Below are positions 17,593 through 25,778 of a stretch of DNA of 64,000 bases, piece after piece. Made by a program: the position numbers and the translations under genes. Within the stretch, counting starts at the first letter, position 1, and the number at the start of each line of letters is the position of its first letter. Origin of the DNA: Actinoplanes sp. TBRC 11911 (GTDB taxonomy: Bacteria; Actinomycetota; Actinomycetes; Mycobacteriales; Micromonosporaceae); NCBI RefSeq assembly GCF_012933445.1, contig NZ_JABBNC010000042.1:1-64000 (forward strand), written 5' to 3'. The notes beneath the pieces were generated by a model that was not told where the DNA came from, searched no databases, and saw nothing but the letters and a program-made list of their open reading frames with translations.

Positions 17593-17677
17593 GGCCAGCC
17601 TATCTGCCACTCTCGATAGGGAAACCGTACCCCCGTTGTCCCGGTCAGGTTCTCGAAGAGAGGAAGAGAGTCGTCCC

Positions 17678-17800
17678 GATCTAACTGGTAAGGCTGCGGT
17701 TGTTACCGCGGCGAGCGGCACGATGGGCCGCGCTACGGATCTTCGGTTGGCCTCCGATGGCGCGCGGATCGCTGTTCGTGTTTCCGCCCTGTCGCACTGA
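17678..17800 (+). pseudogene. Remnant of a short-chain dehydrogenase (N-terminal fragment)
   Basis: The frame reads D-L-T-G-K-A-A-V-V-T-A-A-S-G, then MGRATDLRLASDGARIAV, which is the first strand, glycine-rich turn and second strand of an SDR. It then stops after about 40 codons. No NNAG or YxxxK part follows in any frame downstream. It is a relic of a larger gene and needs no current function. Confidence 0.6.
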
Positions 17801-18105
17801 GCAGCTGGCGCAGCCACGTACTGAACGTCTTAAGCCGGTCCGTCCGCCCCCCGGCACCGGTCACGAAATTCTCGCCCGGACCCCACCTGCGAACCGGCGA
17901 CCTCCGCCGTCGAGTGCGAGCTGGCCGACCTCGAAGGACCACGTTGAGAGCTCCTATTTCAACGTCGTCGTGGAGCGAACACCGTCGCGTGGCCGTGATC
18001 TGCGCGCCATGGCGGATCGCGACATCGAGTACAGCATGATTACCGCGTCCGAGCCTTCCGCGAGCTACCGCAGATGGATAATCAGCCGCTTGCCCCAGGT
18101 GCGCT

Positions 18106-18700
18106 TCACGGTATTGGCGGGCGGCCCCTTCCCCCATCGTCGATCGTGGCCCGGCCAGGAGCCGCGTAAGCCGGCACGTCCTCGCCGCCGGGACGCAGGC
18201 CTCCGAGGTAACGCTGCCAGATGAGCGGCAGGTCAGGTCCACGCAGGATCGGTGTGTCCGTCAACTCTCTGATCGAGCGCGTGTAGCCGCGGTCGTCGAG
18301 GGTGGGCGCGCGTCCAGGAGTAGAGCAGCCACCGGCGGGCCGCTCCGGTCGCGGCTGGACACCGCCGTCGCAACCGTATGGCCGCCGCCGGCGCCTTCGC
18401 CAAGTACGGCGACAGTGTCGGAAGCCCATCGCAGTACGGCATAGTAGTCCTCGAGTGCTGCGGGGTAAGGATTTTCCGGTGCCAGGCGGTAGTCGACGGT
18501 GATAACGGCAACGTCTGTTTCGTCCGCGATCCTGCGGGCGGCGTTGTCCAGGATAAGAGCGGGCAACGTCGTGTCGGCGCCGGCCGCGGCGATGACGTGG
18601 GTCCGCATGTCGACGAACCCGGACATCGCCGCGGCCCGCGACGGGCAGCGGCGCGTGCCGCGACAACGCGGTATTTCATTCCCAACACGCCGTGGCCGAC
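18106..18700 (-). pseudogene. Broken alpha/beta hydrolase (HSL/lipase fold-3) gene
   Basis: On the minus strand one frame reads VAVITVDYRLAPENPYPAAL and EDYYAVLRWA, the hallmark of hormone-sensitive-lipase-type esterases. The following nucleophile elbow is GEGAGGG instead of the usual GDSAGG, so the serine is lost. The continuation (DTPILRGPDLPLIWQRYL, then DVPAYAAPGRA) lies in a different frame, showing a frameshift near 18270. The N-terminal HGGG part and the C-terminal Asp/His region are missing or scrambled. The stretch is therefore a decayed gene rather than an active enzyme. Confidence 0.65.
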
Positions 18701-18920
18701 CGGGGGAGTGGCTCACGTCGCAGAAGCTGCTGACCAGCCATGATGCCCATCGTGTGCCAGCCTGACGTATTAGGCATTGGAGGCGTGTCCGGGACGTGTC
18801 AAGGTCCAAACGTGCATGACGAAGCCATTCTTATGACGGTGCTGGGCGGAGCAGACTCGTCCCGTCTGCGAACTCGGCCCTACCTAGAAAGGCTGGACGC
18901 CGGCTCGCTGGGGTGAGGCA

Positions 18921-19877
18921 GTGAAAAGTGATTATCTATCCCGCGACGAGATGGATCGGCTTGCGAGCGAGTGTTTTATTCCGTCAGTCGTCCGGGCCGG
19001 GCCGGGTAGCCGTGTACGGTTCACGGAGCAGGGGCTGAGCAATTCGATAGGCCTGATGAGGCTGACGACGGCGGGCGGTTCTCTCCATGTCGCCCGCACG
19101 CTACGCCTCGCGGCCGAGTCTACCGGCGATGAACTACTAGGAATCTCTGTTGGTACATCCGGGAACCTTCGAGTTCATCAGGACGGAAGACTTGCTGCGA
19201 CGGCCCCTGGAGACGTTGTTCTCTACCAGGCCCGTAGCGTGTGGGAACTGACTACGGCGGGAAATAGCGAAACCCAGCTGATGAAATTTTCGCGGGATTC
19301 GCTTCCGCCACGGGTAAGAGACGTTAGTGAGAGCATCCAGGCCCTGCAGATTCATTCCGCGGCAACGAGCCTTCTCGGCCGCTATATCGATCAACTTGAC
19401 CGGTCCGCAGCCGAGCTGACCGCTGTGCAGCGGGTGGACGCCGGACAGGCGGCGATCACTCTACTGGTCATGGCCTTGCGGGGACCTGAGACCGCCCTCC
19501 CGGACGGCTCGGACCACGTGCTGCTGGATATGGTAAAGAGGTATATAAAGGATCATATCTCTGAGCCGCTGGCCATTGAAGTATTGGCGCGGATTCACCA
19601 CGTCTCAGTGCGGCACCTTTACCACCTTTTCGAGCGCGCCGACACGACACCTGGGGCCTACATCCGGACGCAGCGACTGCTGGCCGCCTACAACGTTCTG
19701 GCAGACCCCAAGAACATGGGGATCGAGATCTGGCGAGTCGCGGCGATGACGGGGTTCGCCAATATCCGGACCTTTAATCGCGCCTTCCGTCAAAAATTCG
19801 GGAAAGCGCCGGCCGACTGGCGGCACGAAGGGCGCCGGATCCACCCCCAAGGCCGCGCCCGCGAATCTGGGTGTTGA
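18921..19877 (+). CDS. AraC family transcriptional regulator
   Basis: A 318-residue regulator. The first two thirds resemble the AraC-binding-like sensor domain found in NphR/FeaR-type proteins. The last 110 residues hold the two helix-turn-helix motifs (EPLAIEVLARIHHVSVRHLY, then IWRVAAMTGFANIRTFNRAF, ending FGKAPADWR). A GTG at 18921 has GGTGAGG a few bases upstream. Base composition is somewhat less GC-rich than the neighbours, and it stands between two decayed regions, so it may be acquired. No intact target gene is adjacent; the broken hydrolase upstream is divergent and could have been its former target. Confidence 0.85.
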   Translation: MKSDYLSRDEMDRLASECFIPSVVRAGPGSRVRFTEQGLSNSIGLMRLTTAGGSLHVARTLRLAAESTGDELLGISVGTSGNLRVHQDGRLAATAPGDVVLYQARSVWELTTAGNSETQLMKFSRDSLPPRVRDVSESIQALQIHSAATSLLGRYIDQLDRSAAELTAVQRVDAGQAAITLLVMALRGPETALPDGSDHVLLDMVKRYIKDHISEPLAIEVLARIHHVSVRHLYHLFERADTTPGAYIRTQRLLAAYNVLADPKNMGIEIWRVAAMTGFANIRTFNRAFRQKFGKAPADWRHEGRRIHPQGRARESGC

Positions 19878-20098
19878 GCTGACCCGGCGGCGCGGCCTGG
19901 TCGGGTTACTGCCGCTCCCGCTCGCGCAGCAGTCGGCCGAGTTGATCGGTGTCGGCGACTACGACCTGGCGTATGCCGAGGCGGAGGAAGGCGAACGCCT
20001 GGCCGCCGAGTTGGGGCAGGGCCGGGCCACCCATCTCGTCCACCTGGCCACGGTGGCGGCCGTGCGGGGCCGGTTCGACGAGGCGTACCAGCGGGCCG
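19876..20098 (+). pseudogene. Fragment of a large LuxR/LAL-type regulator
   Basis: The plus strand reads a stretch with DYDLAYAEAEEGERLAAELG and ATHLVHLATVAAVRGRFDEA. This is a TPR-like portion of the big LuxR-family regulators. Neither an ATPase domain nor a terminal HTH flanks it, and no good start precedes it. It is best read as a remnant fused by chance after the AraC gene. Confidence 0.55.
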
Positions 20099-20143
20099 GG
20101 TCCGGTTCCGTTCGGGGAGCGCTTCGATCGTATAGAGATCAAG

Positions 20144-20503
20144 TCACCACGGTGAGATCTGAAGCGTGGCCTCCCGCGACGCCGAGCCCACCGCCAACGA
20201 GGCAAGCGTGTCGTACTTCTGGCGGTACGCCGCATCGATCAGGTCTGCCTGCACCTCGCCGGCGGCGGCGATTGCGACCTCGGTGGTGACGCCGGCAACC
20301 CGAATGCGGCCCCGGCGGTACTGGACGCCGGCGCGATACCAGCGTGACGCTCGTCCGCGCAGCGCCCGTACGAACAGGTCGCTGCCGACCACCACCATGC
20401 CGATCTCGACCTCTGGTGCATCGGGCCGCGCCGGGCCGGCGGAGAAATGCAGAGAGAACGCGTCCCCCAGGGACGTGAGCTGAGATTTCGACCAGGTTCT
20501 CAT
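20144..20503 (-). CDS. DUF2255 family protein
   Basis: A 119-residue protein matching the small DUF2255 family: TWSKSQLTSLGDAFSL at the start, a central VVVGSDLFVRALRG, then RASRWYRAGVQ and GRIRVAGV. The family has no firmly known activity. Its start overlaps the stop of the XRE/MmyB-like regulator (ATGA), so the two are co-translated. This regulator/DUF2255 pairing suggests the regulator controls it. Confidence 0.75.
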   Translation of the reverse strand: MRTWSKSQLTSLGDAFSLHFSAGPARPDAPEVEIGMVVVGSDLFVRALRGRASRWYRAGVQYRRGRIRVAGVTTEVAIAAAGEVQADLIDAAYRQKYDTLASLAVGSASREATLQISPW

Positions 20504-21369
20504 CTGAACTCCTGTCGTTCGGCGGACGCAGCCGGGGCGGTCCAGGAAGCGAGGATGCGCAGGGCCTCGTCGGACGGCGATCCCGGCTCGGCGGTCAGAA
20601 CCAACAGGCGCTGGCCGCTGCCGTCCGGGCTCATCCAGGTGTCGCAGTCGAGAGTCAGGTCACCGACGAGGTGATGGCGGTAGTACTTAGTTCCGTAGGT
20701 CGCGCTGTTGACTCGCCGTTTTGCCCACCAGGTACGGAAGTCGGTGTCGAGTACGGCCAGCTCGCCGACCAGCCGGGCCAGCTCGGCATCGTCGGGGTCT
20801 GCCGCGGCCTCCATCCGAAGGGCGGCGACGGCATCCTGGGCGTCGTGCTCCCACCGAGTGTGCAATGCCCGGACGACCGGATTGGTGAAGACGATCCGCA
20901 CGTAGTTGCGCTGTGCGGCGGGAATCGCCGCGAAATCGGTGAACAGTGCTGCCGCGGCATCGTTCCAGGCCAGCACGTCCAAACGGCGGCCTAGCACCAT
21001 CGCCGGAGTGTCGGTGAGCCGGTCAAGCAGCCGGCGCATCGCCGGTCGCAGGTTCTGCCGGCCACGGCGGCGCCGCGGTCGGGCGTCGGCCTTACCCGCG
21101 ATTTCGTAGAGGTAGCGCTGCTGATCGTCATCGAGCCGCAGCGCTGAGGCGAGAGTGGCGAGTACCGAGGCGGACGCGGGGACCCGGCCCTGTTCGAGCC
21201 GGGTGTAGTAATCGACGCTGATTGCCGCGAGCTGTGCGACCTCCTCGCGACGCAGCCCTGGAACCTTGCGGGTCGCTTTGGTCTCGGGTAGGCCGGTCTC
21301 GAGGGGGCTCAGCTCGGCGCGGCGGGCCTTGAGGAAGGCTCCGAGCTCGTTCAGGTCGGCCGAGGTCAT
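20500..21369 (-). CDS. XRE family transcriptional regulator with MmyB-like ligand-binding domain
   Basis: A 289-residue regulator. It opens with an XRE helix-turn-helix (GLRREEVAQLAAISVDYYTR, residues about 38-57). A C-terminal MmyB-like domain follows, with VLAWNDAAAALFTDFAA, NYVRIVFTNP and WWAKRRVN. This family in actinomycetes is often divergent from the oxidoreductase or hydrolase it controls. Here it opposes an alpha/beta hydrolase, with about 100 bases between starts, and is coupled to the DUF2255 gene behind it. Confidence 0.9.
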   Translation of the reverse strand: MTSADLNELGAFLKARRAELSPLETGLPETKATRKVPGLRREEVAQLAAISVDYYTRLEQGRVPASASVLATLASALRLDDDQQRYLYEIAGKADARPRRRRGRQNLRPAMRRLLDRLTDTPAMVLGRRLDVLAWNDAAAALFTDFAAIPAAQRNYVRIVFTNPVVRALHTRWEHDAQDAVAALRMEAAADPDDAELARLVGELAVLDTDFRTWWAKRRVNSATYGTKYYRHHLVGDLTLDCDTWMSPDGSGQRLLVLTAEPGSPSDEALRILASWTAPAASAERQEFR

Positions 21370-21473
21370 GTAGCCATTCTGTAATCAGCCTGGGGTCGCT
21401 GGGAGGGCAGAATCCTTCCCCGGAAGAGACCTGCGGCTGTTGCGATCGGCGACGGCGCCGGACTGTGGAGGGC

Positions 21474-22415
21474 ATGAACCGAATCGACGTCACTTTTGAC
21501 AGCGCCGGCATCCCGCTGGCCGGTCACCTCTACCTCCCCGACGGAGACACGGATGGGCCTCGCCCCGCGATCGTCGTCGGTCACCCGGCCAGCGGCGTCA
21601 AAGAGCAGGCCGCCGGCCTGTACGCGTCCCGGCTGGCCGAGCAAGGGTTCATCACCCTCGCCTTCGACGCTGCCCACCAGGGCGAGAGCGGCGGCCTGCC
21701 GCGCGGCCTCGAGGATCCGGCTCAGCGCGTCGAGGACCTCAAGGCAGCGGTCTCGTTCCTGAGCGCGCGGCTCGAGGTCGACCCGACGCGCATCGGCGCG
21801 CTGGGCATCTGCGCCTCCGGCGGCTACGTCATTCCGGCCGCGGCAACCGATCACCGCATCCGGGCCGTCGCGACCATCAGCGCCGCCGACATCGGCCGCC
21901 AGTTCCGCGAAGGCGCCGACGGCAGGCAGGCCCCCGCCGTCATCCAGGCGATGCTCGACGCGGCCGCAGCCGCCCGCACCGCTGAGGCCCGCGGCGAAGG
22001 CGTCGGCACGTTCCCGATCTTCCCCGACACCGCCGAGGAAGCGCGTGCTCTGGGTGGGCAGCACGGCTTCGAGGGCTTCGAGTACTACTGCACCGACCGC
22101 GGTCAGCACCCGCGGTCGGCAAAGAAGTTCACCTGGTCGAGTATTGACCGGATCGCCGCCTTCGACCCGTTCAGGTTCATCGCCATGATCGCCCCGAGGC
22201 CGCTGTTCATGATTGTCGGTACCGAGGCGATCACCCGGCACATGAGCAACGAGGCATTCAACGGTGCCCGCGAGCCGAAGGAGCTGCTGTGGGTCGACGG
22301 TGCCAGCCACGTCGATCTCTACGACAAGCCGGAGTACGTCGACCCGGCCGTCGAGCGGCTCGCCGGCTTCTTCACCGCCGAACTGACGCCTGACGTCGTC
22401 GCGCTCGAGGTGTGA
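21474..22415 (+). CDS. Alpha/beta hydrolase (dienelactone hydrolase-like) with a possible Cys nucleophile
   Basis: A 313-residue alpha/beta hydrolase. The region around residue 36 (GHPASGVKEQ) is the oxyanion side. The elbow reads GICASGG (111-117), which places Cys113 in the usual nucleophile position, as in dienelactone hydrolase; Ser115 is two residues on. Late residues (VDGASHVDLYD) supply the catalytic His. The ATG at 21474 is taken, though GGAGGG is very close; a GTG at 21465 is possible. Divergence from the XRE regulator suggests local control. Related proteins act on esters, lactones or acyl transfer; the substrate is unknown. Confidence 0.82.
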   Translation: MNRIDVTFDSAGIPLAGHLYLPDGDTDGPRPAIVVGHPASGVKEQAAGLYASRLAEQGFITLAFDAAHQGESGGLPRGLEDPAQRVEDLKAAVSFLSARLEVDPTRIGALGICASGGYVIPAAATDHRIRAVATISAADIGRQFREGADGRQAPAVIQAMLDAAAAARTAEARGEGVGTFPIFPDTAEEARALGGQHGFEGFEYYCTDRGQHPRSAKKFTWSSIDRIAAFDPFRFIAMIAPRPLFMIVGTEAITRHMSNEAFNGAREPKELLWVDGASHVDLYDKPEYVDPAVERLAGFFTAELTPDVVALEV

Positions 22416-22625
22416 TCTCGCTCCGGTCAGCGCTCCACTCACAACGGAAGAGCGGGCTGCGCGATCATCCCGGTAGTGAGGATGGACAACCACTGCACAG
22501 TATTGCTCTTGATCTGCATGGTTTCACCTGTTGCGCAGTTGCAGCTCGCGATGGAACTAAGGTGGGACACCGGCAACGACGCCGAGGCGGCCAAACGAAG
22601 AATTCTTGCAGAACAGGCAAAAGCA

Positions 22626-24053
22626 ATGCCGAGAACCTTGGCCGAGAAGGTCTGGGCCGACCACGTGGTGCGCGCGGCAGACGGTGAACCCGATCTGCTT
22701 TATATCGACCTGCATTTGCTCAACGAGGTGTCGACACCGCAGGCGTTCGACGGTCTGCGGCTGGCGGGGCGGCGGGTACGGCGTCCCGATCTGACCCTGG
22801 CCACCGAGGATCACAACACCCCGACTGGGTACGCCGACGGGTCGTTCCATGCGAGGCGGGGCGAACTTCTGACAATCGTCGACCCCATTTCTCGTACGCA
22901 GGTCGAAGCGCAACGGAAGAACTGCGCGGAATTCGGTGTCCCAATTCATTCCCTCGGCGATGCCGGGCAGGGCATCGTGCACGTCATCGGCCCGCAGTCC
23001 GGTCTCACCCAGCCGGGCATGACCATCGTCTGCGGTGACTCGCACACCTCGACCCACGGTGCGTTCGGGGCGCTGGCGTTCGGCATCGGCACCAGCGAGG
23101 TCGAACAGGTCCTCGCCACCCAGACCCTGCCGCAGGCCAGGCCGAGGACGATGGCCGTCACGGTCACCGGCGAACTGCGTACCGGCGTCACCGCCAAGGA
23201 TCTGATCCTCGCCCTCATCGCACAGACCGGCACCGGCAGCGGCACCGGCCACATCGTCGAATATCGCGGCGAGGCAATCCGGAAGCTGTCCATGGAAGGC
23301 CGGATGACGGTCTGCAACATGAGCATCGAATGGGGCGCGAAAGCCGGGATGATCGCCCCGGATGAGACCACGTTCGAGTTCCTCCGCAGTCGCGAGCACG
23401 CGCCTCGCGGCGAGCATTGGGAGGCCGCGGTGGCGTATTGGAAAACGTTGGTGACCGACGACGATGCCGTGTTCGACGCCGAGGTGTTCCTCGACGCCGG
23501 CGCGGTCAGCCCGTTCGTCACATGGGGCACGAATCCAGGTCAAGGCGTGCCGCTGGACGATGTGGTGCCGGATCCTTCCGGCTTCGCCGACGAGACCGAC
23601 CGCAATGCCGCGGTACGGGCCCTGGACTACATGGCTTTGCGACCCGGCATCCCGTTGCGGGAGATCCCGGTCGATGTGGTGTTCCTCGGTTCGTGCACCA
23701 ACGGGCGGCTCGAGGATCTGCGTGCGGCCGCGGAGGTGATCCGGGGCCGGCGGATTCGCGACGGCGTGCGGATGCTGGTGGTTCCGGGATCCGATGAGGT
23801 GCGTACGGCTGCCGAGGCCGAAGGGCTGGACCGCGTCTTCGTCGAAGCGGGCGCGGAATGGCGGTTCGCCGGCTGTTCGATGTGTCTGGGCATGAATCCG
23901 GACACGCTGCGCCCGGGCCAGCGCGCCGCTTCCACGTCCAACCGTAATTTCGAGGGCCGGCAGGGCAGGGGCGGGCGCACGCACCTGGTCTCGCCGCAGG
24001 TTGCCGCCGCCACCGCTGTGGCCGGCCGGCTCGCCGCGCCCGCCGATCTCTGA
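22626..24053 (+). CDS. leuC: 3-isopropylmalate dehydratase large subunit
   Basis: A 475-residue aconitase-family subunit. The three cluster cysteines are Cys357 in FLGSCTNG and Cys417/Cys420 in GCSMCLG. DEDHNTPT-like (TEDHNTPTG) and CGDSHTSTHGAFGALAFGIG are also present. With LeuD it isomerises 2-isopropylmalate to 3-isopropylmalate in leucine synthesis. The ATG at 22626 gives the normal family length and the usual MPRTLAEKVW start. The frame stays open 50 codons further upstream to a GTG at 22476, without similarity. leuD and leuB follow at once. leuA is not nearby, so this may be a dedicated or second set. Confidence 0.93.
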   Translation: MPRTLAEKVWADHVVRAADGEPDLLYIDLHLLNEVSTPQAFDGLRLAGRRVRRPDLTLATEDHNTPTGYADGSFHARRGELLTIVDPISRTQVEAQRKNCAEFGVPIHSLGDAGQGIVHVIGPQSGLTQPGMTIVCGDSHTSTHGAFGALAFGIGTSEVEQVLATQTLPQARPRTMAVTVTGELRTGVTAKDLILALIAQTGTGSGTGHIVEYRGEAIRKLSMEGRMTVCNMSIEWGAKAGMIAPDETTFEFLRSREHAPRGEHWEAAVAYWKTLVTDDDAVFDAEVFLDAGAVSPFVTWGTNPGQGVPLDDVVPDPSGFADETDRNAAVRALDYMALRPGIPLREIPVDVVFLGSCTNGRLEDLRAAAEVIRGRRIRDGVRMLVVPGSDEVRTAAEAEGLDRVFVEAGAEWRFAGCSMCLGMNPDTLRPGQRAASTSNRNFEGRQGRGGRTHLVSPQVAAATAVAGRLAAPADL

Positions 24054-24068
24054 GAACCGGGAATATTC

Positions 24069-24653
24069 ATGGACAAGTTCGTGACTCACCGTGGCACCGT
24101 GCTGCCACTGAGGCGGTCCGATGTGGACACCGATCAGATTTTGCCGGCGGAGTATTTGAAGCGGATCACCCGTACCGGTTTCGAGGACGCGTTGTTTCGT
24201 GCGTGGCGCGAGGACCCGGCCTTCGCGCTGAACGATCCGGTGTTCGCCGGCGCCTCGATTCTGGTCGCCGGGCACAACTTCGGCACCGGATCGTCACGTC
24301 AGCATGCCGTGTGGGCCCTGCGGGACTGGGGTTTCCGGGTGGTCGTCTCGCCCCGGTTCGGCGACATCTTCCGCGGCAACGCCCTCAAGGAGGGTCTGCT
24401 GCCGGTTCAGCTCGACCAGAGCGCCGTGGAAACCCTGTGGGACTTGGCCCCGGACACCCTGGTCGACGTCGACCTCGCGGCGCGCGAGGTGCGTGCGGAC
24501 GGCTTCGCCTGGACGTTCCCCATCGACGACTTCACCCGTTGGCGGCTCATGGACGGGCTCGACGACATCGGCCTGACGTTGCGCCACGAGGACGCCATCG
24601 CCGCGTACGAGAACGACCGTGCGGCCTTCAAGCCGAGCACCAAGGGGTTCTGA
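24069..24653 (+). CDS. leuD: 3-isopropylmalate dehydratase small subunit
   Basis: A 194-residue swivel-domain subunit. DTDQILPAEYLK (about 20-31) and GHNFGTGSSRQHAVWAL (about 68-84) are the family signatures. It assembles with LeuC to form the active site. It begins 15 bases after leuC and ends one base before the leuB start codon, so all three are one transcript. Confidence 0.93.
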   Translation: MDKFVTHRGTVLPLRRSDVDTDQILPAEYLKRITRTGFEDALFRAWREDPAFALNDPVFAGASILVAGHNFGTGSSRQHAVWALRDWGFRVVVSPRFGDIFRGNALKEGLLPVQLDQSAVETLWDLAPDTLVDVDLAAREVRADGFAWTFPIDDFTRWRLMDGLDDIGLTLRHEDAIAAYENDRAAFKPSTKGF

Positions 24654-24654
24654 C

Positions 24655-25707
24655 ATGGCGAAGATGGCCGTGGTGGACGGCGACGGCATCGGCCCGGAGG
24701 TGACCGCGCAGGCCCGCAAGGTGATCGAAGCCGTCCTGCCCGGCAATGAGTTCACCGGCTACGACCTGGGGGCCCGGCTCTACCACCGCACTGGCGAGGT
24801 CCTCCCGCAGTCGGTGCAGGACGAGCTGGCGGCTCACGACGCGATCCTGCTGGGCGCGATCGGCGACCCCAGCGTGCCCCCAGGCGTACTGGAACGCGGT
24901 CTTCTGCTCACCTTGCGTTTCGACTTCGACCAGTACGTCAATCTGCGTCCCGCGCGCCTGTGGCCGGGTACGAGGAGCCCGCTGTCCGATGCCGGCCCGG
25001 GGGAGATCGACATGATCGTGATCCGGGAGGGCACCGAGGGCCTCTACGCCGGCGCCGGTGGGACCCTGCACCGCGACACCCCCGCCGAGATCGCCACCGA
25101 GGAAAGCCTCAACACCCGGTACGGCGTCGAGCGGGTCATCCGCGACGCGTTCGCCCGAGCCCGGCACCGCGACCGCCGCCATCTGACGTTCGTGCACAAA
25201 ACCAATGTGCTCGCGCACGCGGGCGGTCTCTGGTCGCGCACGTTCGCCGCGGTGGCCGCGGAGTTCCCCGAGGTCACCACCGAATACCAGCATGTCGATG
25301 CCGCCGCGATGTTCCTGGTGACCGATCCCGGGCGCTACGACGTGATCGTCACCGACAACCTGTTCGGCGACATCCTCACTGATATAGCCGCGGCTGTCAC
25401 CGGCGGCATCGGCATGGCCGCGAGCGGCTCGGTCAACCCCGAACGGCGCTACCCGTCGACCTTCGAACCGGTACACGGTTCCGCCCCGGACATCGCCGGC
25501 CAGGGCACCGCCGACCCGTCGGCCGCCATTCTCTCCGCCGCCCTCCTGCTCGACCACCTGGGCCATCACGACGAGGCACGCCGGGTGACCGAGGCGGTCG
25601 CGGCCGAACTAGCCTCCAGAACCCCGGAGCTCACACTACGAACCACCGCGGTCGGCGACCGCATAGCCGAAGACGCCGCCACGCGCGCCTCGGAGGGCGT
25701 GGGCTGA
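24655..25707 (+). CDS. leuB: 3-isopropylmalate dehydrogenase
   Basis: A 350-residue member of the isocitrate/isopropylmalate dehydrogenase family. It shows VVDGDGIGPEV (5-15), the substrate loop LLTLRFDFDQYVNLRP, VIREGTEGLYAG, the metal-binding VTDNLFGDILTDIAA and the adenine-binding PVHGSAPDIAGQG. It carries out the NAD-dependent oxidative decarboxylation of 3-isopropylmalate. The spacing to leuD is one base. A leuB directly behind leuCD makes a compact three-step module. The bare sequence does not show whether it serves leucine or a branched 2-keto-acid precursor for another product. Confidence 0.92.
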   Translation: MAKMAVVDGDGIGPEVTAQARKVIEAVLPGNEFTGYDLGARLYHRTGEVLPQSVQDELAAHDAILLGAIGDPSVPPGVLERGLLLTLRFDFDQYVNLRPARLWPGTRSPLSDAGPGEIDMIVIREGTEGLYAGAGGTLHRDTPAEIATEESLNTRYGVERVIRDAFARARHRDRRHLTFVHKTNVLAHAGGLWSRTFAAVAAEFPEVTTEYQHVDAAAMFLVTDPGRYDVIVTDNLFGDILTDIAAAVTGGIGMAASGSVNPERRYPSTFEPVHGSAPDIAGQGTADPSAAILSAALLLDHLGHHDEARRVTEAVAAELASRTPELTLRTTAVGDRIAEDAATRASEGVG

Positions 25708-25761
25708 GAGTCGGCTCTCGTGCGCTGTGGACGAAGTCGTCCTCGCACGAGAGCCGGACTC
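25708..25761. terminator. Long hairpin between leuB and the convergent membrane-protein gene
   Basis: GAGTCGGCTCTCGTGCG (25708-25724) pairs with CGCACGAGAGCCGGACTC (25744-25761), 17 bp with one bulged G, across a 19-base loop. It starts directly at the leuB stop and ends 17 bases before the stop of the opposite gene, so it can serve both. Confidence 0.8.
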
Positions 25762-25778
25762 ATCAACTCGGCACTGGC

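Noticed and set aside
17733..18242. Minus-strand frame of 169 codons considered as the missing C-terminus of the broken esterase
   Set aside because: It lacks the conserved Asp and His blocks of that family and reads as out-of-frame sequence.
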